A DNA stretch of 64,000 nt from Mytilus trossulus (lineage: Eukaryota > Mollusca > Bivalvia > Mytilida > Mytilidae), in assembly GCF_036588685.1 (NCBI RefSeq), contig NC_086374.1, positions 94,067,059 to 94,131,058 of the forward strand, given 5' to 3'. The notes beneath the pieces were generated by a model, which was not told the DNA's origin, searched no databases, and worked only from the letters and a program-made list of their open reading frames with translations. The first letter of the stretch is position 1. The number at the start of each line of letters is the position of its first letter. Shown here in pieces: positions 56,481 through 64,000 of the stretch. The position numbers were made by a program, and so were the translations under genes.

Positions 56481-59400
56481 AATATAGTTATGGCAGGATA
56501 AAACAGGATTTTACTTTTCTCAATATGAAGATATATTTATTTAAGTTTCTATCTCAAGCATAGATTACCTTAGCTGTATTTGGCAAAACTTTTAGGAATT
56601 TTGGTCCTCAATGCTCTTCAACCTCGTACTTTATTTGGCCTTTTTAACTTTTTTGGATTCCAGTGTCACTGATGAGTCTTTTGTACACGAAACACATGTC
56701 TGGTGTATATACTAAATTTAGTCCTGGTATGGTATCTATGATGAGTTTATTTACAGAAGTATATAGAACAACAGAAGTAAGACAGTAACTCAACTCTATT
56801 CACAGGTAAACTTTCATAGAGACATTTGCGCAAGGTGTTGTTGAACTGTTTTTTTATTTAAATGCAAATGTACAGTTGTATCCTATTAAACTGTATAACC
56901 ATGTTGTTGTGACTTTCAGTCCATCTGGATTTAGATGATGTTTGTCGTAGTTAAACATTAGGTTTGTGTACATGTTCAGATATTGAGTTCATATCATGTT
57001 GCACGTATATTTGTTTAAATAGTTTATCATTGTATTTTTGGACACACTGTGGCTGTTTTCAAAGCCCTTTTTTGCAAGTAAAGATGATGAAAGGTATAAA
57101 TCAGAACTCTTAATCCAGATAAAGTGTTGGTTCAAGCAAGGATGTCGAAAGCTACATTAATTATAACATTATGCTGCATTGTCAGGTGTAGTCGGCTAAT
57201 AGTTTATCCAGAGACATGTTTTCAGATGATCCGCGGCTTGCATATAATGGTATATAGGAACAACACTGAAGGGTAACAGACTTGAAGAAAAGAGAATATT
57301 CAGGTACATGTAGACTTTACAAGCTTTAGAGCAAATCTGTCTGGTAAGAATTATCAGATCAAATTCTATATTCTGCAGAAACCTATTTCGTCATAATTGT
57401 AAATAAACTGATAACCAAACTTTGAGTTTTTGAAATATAGAGGCTTTTCTACCTTAGGTATAGATAACCTTAGCTGTGTGTATTTGGCAACACTTTTAGG
57501 AATGTTTGGTCCTGAATGCTCTTCAACTTTGTACTATATTTGACCTTTTCAAATTTTTTTTATTCGAGCTTTTCTGATGAGACTTTTGTAGACGAAACTT
57601 GCATCTGGCAAAAATAAAATTTTTCTATCCTGGTATATATGATGAGTTTATTTGAATTTAGCTGTCTCACTATTCATACGGGACCTTAGGTTTGCACTCT
57701 GTCTTTCTGTTTATCTTTCTGTCCATCCGGCAATCACTTTTCCACACTTTTTCTTTATGCTTGATATTTGGTAATTTGTTTTATCATGCTGTATTTTGTT
57801 CTGGTTCGATGATTTTGTGCAGAGTTATGGTCTTTTGATTTACAAAATTTTTACATGCTGCTTTTCGTCATGCTTGAAGATTTGGAAAATTTGAAAATTG
57901 GTATATAGTCATGACAAGTTTCAGATTCAGTTCATATTTTGTTCCGTTCTGATGATTTTGTGCAGATTTATGGTCCTTGGGCTTGGAAAATTAATTTAAA
58001 TAATCAAGTTTTCAACACTTCGCCACACTTTAAGATATTGACTTGACAGTTATTATATAGTTTGCATCATGACAAGTTATGGGCCGCAAGTTATAGATCG
58101 AGTTAATATACAGATTGAGATAAGATGTGGCACGGTACTTGTCTATCCCAAATTCATGTGTTTGGTTTTCATGTTACATTTGTTATTCTCGTGGTGTTTT
58201 GTCTGATGATTGGTCTGTTTCTGTGTGTGTTGCTTTTCGGTGTTGTGTCGTTGTTCTCCTCTTATATTTAATGCGTTTCGCTCGGTTTTGGTTTGTTACC
58301 CCGATTTTGTTTTTTGTCCATGGATTTATGAGTTTTGAACAGCGGTATACTACTGTTGCCTTTATTAGACACAATGAATTTTGAAACAGTTGGGGTCTAT
58401 GTTTTGCCATGCAATACTCAGTTTTGTTTTTGCAAAAAAGTATAATTGGTACAGATAAATTGTAAAAAAGCAGAGGTGTTCATCGAAAAAAGCACTACAA
58501 ATCCTTGCATGAATTGTCAATTTTCTGCGTTTTGAATGTCAAAGGTTCGAACATCTTCACTAGGAAAGGGTTTCGATCCAGTCCGCCCTCTTTACCATTG
58601 ACTAGTAAAGATAATGTTAAAAAAAGAGCAAAATGGTGTAAATACTTAGCATTCTGCATCAAAGTACAAAATGACTTCAAACTTTTTCAGTCAGTTCTTA
58701 GTAGAGACATGTGATACAATAGTATAATTTGTATTATATGTCTCTTTCTAATTCATAAAATTTTGAATATCAGAAAGGCCCTCTATTGTTCACCTTTGTC
58801 TCTATTGGAAACTGGTAACACAAAAAATAACAACCATAGAAGTTAAAGAAAAAAATGCAAACAAAACCCTACGATACTGACTTGATAAATATATCCTCCA
58901 AGGTACATCACAATGTGATATACACACAGTATTGTGCGTTTATCTTAACATTCTATACATCCTATCCATGAACATTTCCAAAAGTTCATTAATGAAATAT
59001 ATGGTCAGATATTTATGTTACAAAATGATTTTATACATGACAATACTTTTAAACAATATGCAGAAATCTAATATGAATAACAAAATTACTGAACTGCGCA
59101 TAAAATTCCATTATAGAAATTAAAGGTGAAACGGTCAAAAATAGGGGTACAGCAATTGATGGAGGCAACAACTCAAACACAGTAACTTTTTCGTATTTTA
59201 GTAAATCGTTCAAATTGAAAATAAAATCAACCGTAAATGAAAGAAACACATTGTAAGTATTGTGCTCAGTAAACGCTTTCTGATCATAGAACCTTCATAA
59301 AACCAAACAAATAACGATAAGGGGATATGTAAATGATACTTGTGGAGCTATTTGCTCTAACTTAACATACAGTGAATAAGACTTAATAAGTTTAAAAAAT

Positions 59401-60593
59401 CTTAGTTTCCCAAAAAATTCTATCATTGTGGAAAGTCAACTGCAATTGCGCAAAAACGAATCCGACTGACGAGCTAGCTTGAAATAAATGACAGACGTTA
59501 TCCAAAATGACTAGTTACTAGTCAATTACTTGTATTGCGATATAATATTTCTTTATTTTCCATTTTTCAAATGTATGGATCAAGCAACATACAAAACACA
59601 ATTCAACCCAATATGACAAAATAAAGGATAGCATTACAATACATATCAAACTTGTGATAAAACATGATGTTCGATAATATATATAAAAAAAACAGTATTT
59701 ACATTGTACACTATATAAATAATATGATTTAAGCAATACATTTTCTCCTACAAGCTCATCATCTCACAATTGATCTAATATCATATAACGTTATCATAGT
59801 CATTTAAGGCCTAGAATTTTATGTCATAATATAAATACCACAATTAGAAGCAATAGAACTTTACCAATGTTCATTATCAATATAACCGAAAGTGAAAGTA
59901 AAAACTTTGCAAGACGATTTTTCTTCTTGTCTGTGTAAAGCTTGTATAAATTCAGCGTGATAACAGTATAAAACAAGTCATTCAGTAAGGATGCACAATT
60001 AAAGTACCCACTAGACAATGCTAGAATACCGACTGTTTTTTAAAATGATAATCCACCAACCTCGATCAAAAAGTACACCACTCTATCATATCATAATCGG
60101 TGTTAATGTTTGCATCAGTCTGGTTCTTAACAAAGTAATGGTCTTAGCTGTATTTGGCAAAACTTTTAGGAATTTTGGATCTCAATGCTCTTCAGCTTCG
60201 TACTTTATTTGGCCTTTTTAACTTCTTTGGCTTCGAGCGTCACTGATGGGTCTTTTGTGGACGTAACGTGCGTCTGGCGTGTATACTAAATTTGGTCCTG
60301 CTATCAATGATAAGTTTATTTTCATGGTTTTAAACAAGGAAAATGTGTATATGATTCCCATTTGTTGTAGATAACGCTTTGTTTGATGATATGATGATAT
60401 CTGCAAGACTGCAAGAATGCGTTCAAATATTTAGACTCAACAATAAGAACCCGGTAATTTACTGTTTACAAATTTTTGATTTTTTTGAAATACTAAGGCT
60501 TTTCTTCCTTAGGCATAGATAAACTTAGCTGTATTTGGCAAAACATTTAGTTATTTTGGTCCCAAATGCTCTTCAACTTCGTACTTTATTTGG

Positions 60594-60631
<38 letters not shown>

Positions 60632-61714
60632 TTTTTTGGATTCGAGCGTCACTGATGAGTCTTTTTGTATATACTAAATTTAGTTCTGGTATCTATGATG
60701 ATTTTATTTTTATATCGTTCTTCATATGGATTTTTATGAAATTTAAGTGTAAGTAATTGATTTTTTTCATTGTCTTTTATAATGATATAGCATGGTTAAC
60801 GTTATTAGAACTTTCTTTATAATGCTTGCTTACAGAAACATATATATATATCTGGTATCAAATCTTATTTTTGGAAGCATCAATATCTACAGGGTCATTA
60901 ACACAACAGTAAAACAATACATGGTACTGATGAGTCTTTTGTAGACGAAACGCGCGTTTGGCGCAAATACAAAATTTCAATCCTGGTATGTATGATGAAT
61001 TTATTTATAATTATAAGGAATGGAGAACTAGGATGAATAAAACAAAAATAAATAGTATATAACTTATACCGATGTGGATGACACTTAGTTCTAGAATAAA
61101 ATAAATTATGTACGCTCGAGTAAGAAATATTTGGAAGCCCAATACAAACATGACTGGAGCAATAAATCCATTTTTTGTGAGCAGTATCACCAAAACCTTT
61201 TATAAACAACTTTGTCTGACAAAAGATCCAAAGGGATAATCAAAACTATAAGTGTGTGCAACATCATGGCTACAATCGAAAAACAACTAATTACACATAA
61301 AGTTATATAGGATGATGACGGAGCAACACGACCCCTGTTTAAAAAGAAAAATGTGACCTAGGGTGCTCTAAAACGATAAACAGACCCTATGGCACATTCA
61401 AGTTGATCATGGCAAGTAAAAGTCGGTGTAACATTTGTTTAGTACAATGAAAAAAAAATTGGTTAAATATAACTTGCGAATTTCTCTCTTCGATTACTAC
61501 TACACACATAAAAAAGTTAATTTTTCATAGGATTGCTATTACTATTTACAAAATGTAAAATAAATGACAAACAATTTTTCTAAAGCATTATTTTCTACAT
61601 TTATGCTTCGCACTTATACAGTTATCATGTGGACACTTAGTATCACGGATATTTACGACTGTTTGTTCGCTTCAATAATAAGTAACACAACACAACCATA
61701 TTACAATCCATGTT
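56481..61714. repeat. Gene-poor repeat region between MTPAP-like and contactin-like genes
   Basis: Copies of the TGATGAGTCTTTTGTAGACG repeat family occur at about 56600, 57510, 60140, 60490 and 60920, and a run of about 30 T at 60598-60629. Open frames at 58127-58384 and 58505-58714 lie in repeat-like sequence. The 3' UTR of the contactin-like gene probably occupies the right end. I see no other supported gene. Confidence 0.55.
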
Positions 61715-61845
61715 TCAGAAATAACCAAAAATATGAAAAATACTCGACAATAAGCAAGTTATAAAGACGCATGTCAAACTGGGAACTAGTCCATTTACTC
61801 CAGCTCTTATTTCAGATAAGGTTGGATCTATAACTACTTGTCCAC
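61715..61845 (-). CDS. Terminal exon with GPI-signal-like tail (contactin-like)
   Basis: Acceptor TTTTTCAG. It encodes GQVVIDPTLSEIRAGVNG, then LVPSLTCVFITCLLSSIF and HIFGYF before TGA. Small residues (AGVNG) followed by about 25 hydrophobic residues at the extreme C-terminus fit a GPI-attachment signal. Confidence 0.65.
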
Positions 61846-62844
61846 CTGAAAAAGGAAAATGTATCATCAGTTTAGAAAGAGGCATATGGATTACAGTGCA
61901 GAGATGCACTAAAAACTATATCAACTGTTGGGAAATCTTTTTGTCAGAACAAAAATGACGATACTAAGAGGACAACTAATTTTGTTTTACTATTCTGTGG
62001 ATTCACATATTTTCCTGAGTAGCAATTTTTCGTGGATTTACATATTCTTGGATATTTGATTACATGGTATTGCCTATATTAGTTGTAGGATCGACTTGTT
62101 TCATTGATTATATTGTCCTGAATCAATATGAATAACTTAAATTATATACTAGCTCGAGCGAACTTCAACTTTGTATTTATTTGGCTTTATAAATATTTTT
62201 ATTATGAGCGTCACTGATGAGTCTTATGTAGACGAAACGCTCGTCTGGCGTACTTAATTATAATCATTGCACCTTTGATAACTATTCGTACTTTGTTCAG
62301 ACTTTTGAAGTATTTGGCTTCGAGTGTTACTGTAATATATTAACCTTGAATTGATACGACAGAATTAAAGTGCAGTTCACTAAAATAATAGCTAGTTTCC
62401 CAGAATATAAGAAGGCATATCAAAGGCTTGGATATTCAAAACAATATATAATAATGTGTGACATTTATCGACATTTCTTGTCTTCTATCATTATGAACTT
62501 TATGATTATTAGATGTTGCGAACTGTTTTTTTTTCAAGTTCAAAAGCTTTATTTATAGGTGAAATAAATATACAGGAAAAAACTCTTTTGCGCTTTTATA
62601 TCGTCTTATTTCTCTATTATTTGAATGGAATATCTGCAGGTAAAAACATGAAGGACAAATAAAAACTACCTAGTGTAAAATGCACAGTATTTCCGAAATT
62701 TCCGTCACCGCCACGATTTCTAGCAGCTAGTCGTAACTGGTAAAGTTCACCTTTACCGATACCATATATTACAGCATGTGTTTCCATGTCTGTCTTTAAC
62801 TCCTTGGCTTGCGTTACGTCATCTCCTTGTAACCAATATCTCAC
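61715..62844 (-). CDS. 3' end of a contactin-like GPI-anchored adhesion gene, two exons
   Basis: Two exons in phase 1 register. The upstream one is half of a fibronectin type III domain (VRYWLQGDD, then YQLRLAARNRGGDGNFG). The downstream one ends in a hydrophobic tail. FN3 domains followed by a small-residue stretch and a terminal hydrophobic segment are typical of contactins, GPI-linked immunoglobulin/FN3 proteins of neuronal and epithelial junctions. The rest of the gene lies beyond the right edge. Another FN3 adhesion protein is possible; the family name is an inference from two exons. Confidence 0.6.
62670..62844 (-). CDS. Fibronectin type III exon (contactin-like)
   Basis: Acceptor TCTTTTAAG, then VRYWLQGDDVTQAKELKT, the C and C' strands of an FN3 domain. 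GELYQLRLAARNRGGDGNFG is the F strand and F-G turn, and VHFTLG the G strand. Donor CTAG|GTAGTT, phase 1. Confidence 0.75.
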
Positions 62845-64000
62845 CTTAAAAGAAAAGGGGGCAATAAAAACATGTGTAAAAGGAGGTAAGAAAATATCAA
62901 GAAAAGATGATAAAAATGAAAATAATACGTAATACAAGTTTCTGCTCTTAAAGCGGCTACCTTGGTGTTTCACTAGAAATAAACGAAAACGTTTAAAGTT
63001 AATTAGATTTGACAGTGTATATTTATGATGAGTTTATTTATAGGTATACGAACAACCGTAACGGGAAGGATCAATTAACAAATTGGAACGAATGGGAAAA
63101 AATAACATCGCTCTTTCAATTCCCTTTTTTTGTCACGTGGACACGATTCTGTGTTTATGGTTTATCGATGCACAATCAGGCAACACCCTAGAAAGAAAAT
63201 TAATTTGCGATCATCAATCACCGAATGAAAGATTATTTGTAGATACTACGTTACTGATTCATTACAAATGTAGCAGAACGTGCATAGAGATAAAATTAGG
63301 ATTTGAAATGGAGAACAGCCTGACCACCAATGAGTCTTCAAAAAGCGAGAGAATCCCGCACCTGAAGGCGGACTTTAGCTTGCCCCTAAACAAAAATGTG
63401 TACTAGTTCAGTCAAAATGGACTTCATATTAAGCATATAAAAAACTAAAATGAAAAAAACAACTAACAAAGGTCAGAGACTTCCGACTTAGAGAACTCAG
63501 TTTAGTTATGCATATGCATACATTCGTTCAATAATGTTTAATATCATTATTATTATAAGAGACTTACATATAGGAAGATGTGGTGTGAGTGCCAATGAGA
63601 CATCTCTCCATCCAAATAACAATTTAAAAAGTAAACCATTATAGGTTAAAGTACGGCCTTCAACACGGAGCCTTGGCTCACACCGAACAACAAGCTATAA
63701 AGGGCCCCAAATTTACTAGTGTAAAACCATTCAAACGGGAAAACCAACGGTCTTATCTATATAAACAAAACGAGAAACGAGAAACACGTATATAATACAT
63801 AAACAAACGACAACTACTGTACATCAGATTCCTGACTTAGGACAGGTGCAAACATTTGCAGCGGGATTAAACGTTTTAATGGATCCAAACCTTCTCCCTT
63901 TTTCTGAAACAATAGCATAACATCACAACATAGAAAAACATACGATAAAATATCAATTGGCAGACTTAACTCAATCAAAAAACGTATGATTACACAATGA
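62845..64000. repeat. Intron of the contactin-like gene with dispersed repeats
   Basis: 63560-63880 is a minus-strand copy of the dispersed repeat with CCAATGAGACATCTCTCC and GTACGGCCTTCAACACGG. The open frame at 63083-63406 has no family features. The upstream contactin-like exons must lie beyond the right edge. Confidence 0.5.

Noticed and set aside
58127..58714. Open frames in the gap after the MTPAP-like gene
   Set aside because: They overlap dispersed-repeat-like sequence and show no splice or family signals.
60598..60629. Long T run as a retroposed poly(A) tail
   Set aside because: No target duplication or mRNA-like sequence was found beside it; it sits inside a copy of the TGATGAGTCTT repeat.
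63009..63406. Overlapping plus-strand frames near the right edge
   Set aside because: No recognisable motif, overlapping frames disagree, and the region is expected to be intron of the contactin-like gene.

Overview
The window looks like nuclear DNA of a bivalve mollusc, most likely a mytilid mussel. It is AT-rich, its genes are split into small exons by long introns, and it is crowded with dispersed repeats that I associate with mussel genomes: the family with the core ACTGATGAGTCTTTTGTAGA, the family with TTCCCCATTTCCATTCTCAA, and blocks that begin with AGAGGCTCTAAAGAGCC. I found no prokaryotic operon, CRISPR array or rRNA gene.

Two genes dominate, and they are related. On the minus strand, 32701 down to 6834, eleven coding exons join in frame into a 984-residue TUT1/Star-PAP-like nuclear nucleotidyltransferase: C2H2-type zinc finger, RRM, an RGG/glycine-rich insert, a catalytic core with the Asp triad, a PAP-associated domain and a C-terminal KA1-like region. 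On the plus strand, 38728 to 56220, eleven coding exons join in frame into a 760-residue MTPAP-like mitochondrial poly(A) polymerase with a targeting-type N-terminus, an additional RRM-like domain, the RNA-binding-like domain and the same catalytic core. The genes are head to head, about 6 kb apart, and share six intron positions and phases, so they look like an ancient duplicate pair that is still linked. A third gene enters from the right on the minus strand: a fibronectin type III exon and a hydrophobic terminal exon (62844 to 61715), read as the 3' end of a contactin-like GPI-anchored adhesion protein.

Most other DNA is mobile or repetitive. I could delimit, with target-site duplications, a TTA-flanked MITE (247-620), two pogo-like TA elements (15125-16407, 39574-42258), a short TA-flanked MITE (48385-48542), a TTAA-flanked piggyBac remnant (54829-55625), a 4.1-kb element with 8-bp duplications (27389-31524) that carries a nested 872-bp hAT-like element (29924-30795), a short relative of the 4.1-kb element (10946-11204), a 5-kb TIR element with an array of a palindromic motif (21457-26495), and two long foldback elements (31742-32575 and 36697-38673). 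Each foldback ends about 45 bp from the first coding exon of one of the two polymerase genes. Three splice sites of the two genes lie inside short tandem duplications that copy the splice site itself.

Layout: 1-6.8 kb repeats and the likely TUT1 3' UTR; 6.8-32.7 kb TUT1-like gene; 32.7-38.7 kb divergent intergenic region; 38.7-56.2 kb MTPAP-like gene; 56.2-61.7 kb repeats; 61.7-62.8 kb contactin-like 3' exons; 62.8-64 kb repeats. All gene models come from reading splice sites and frames by eye, without transcript evidence.
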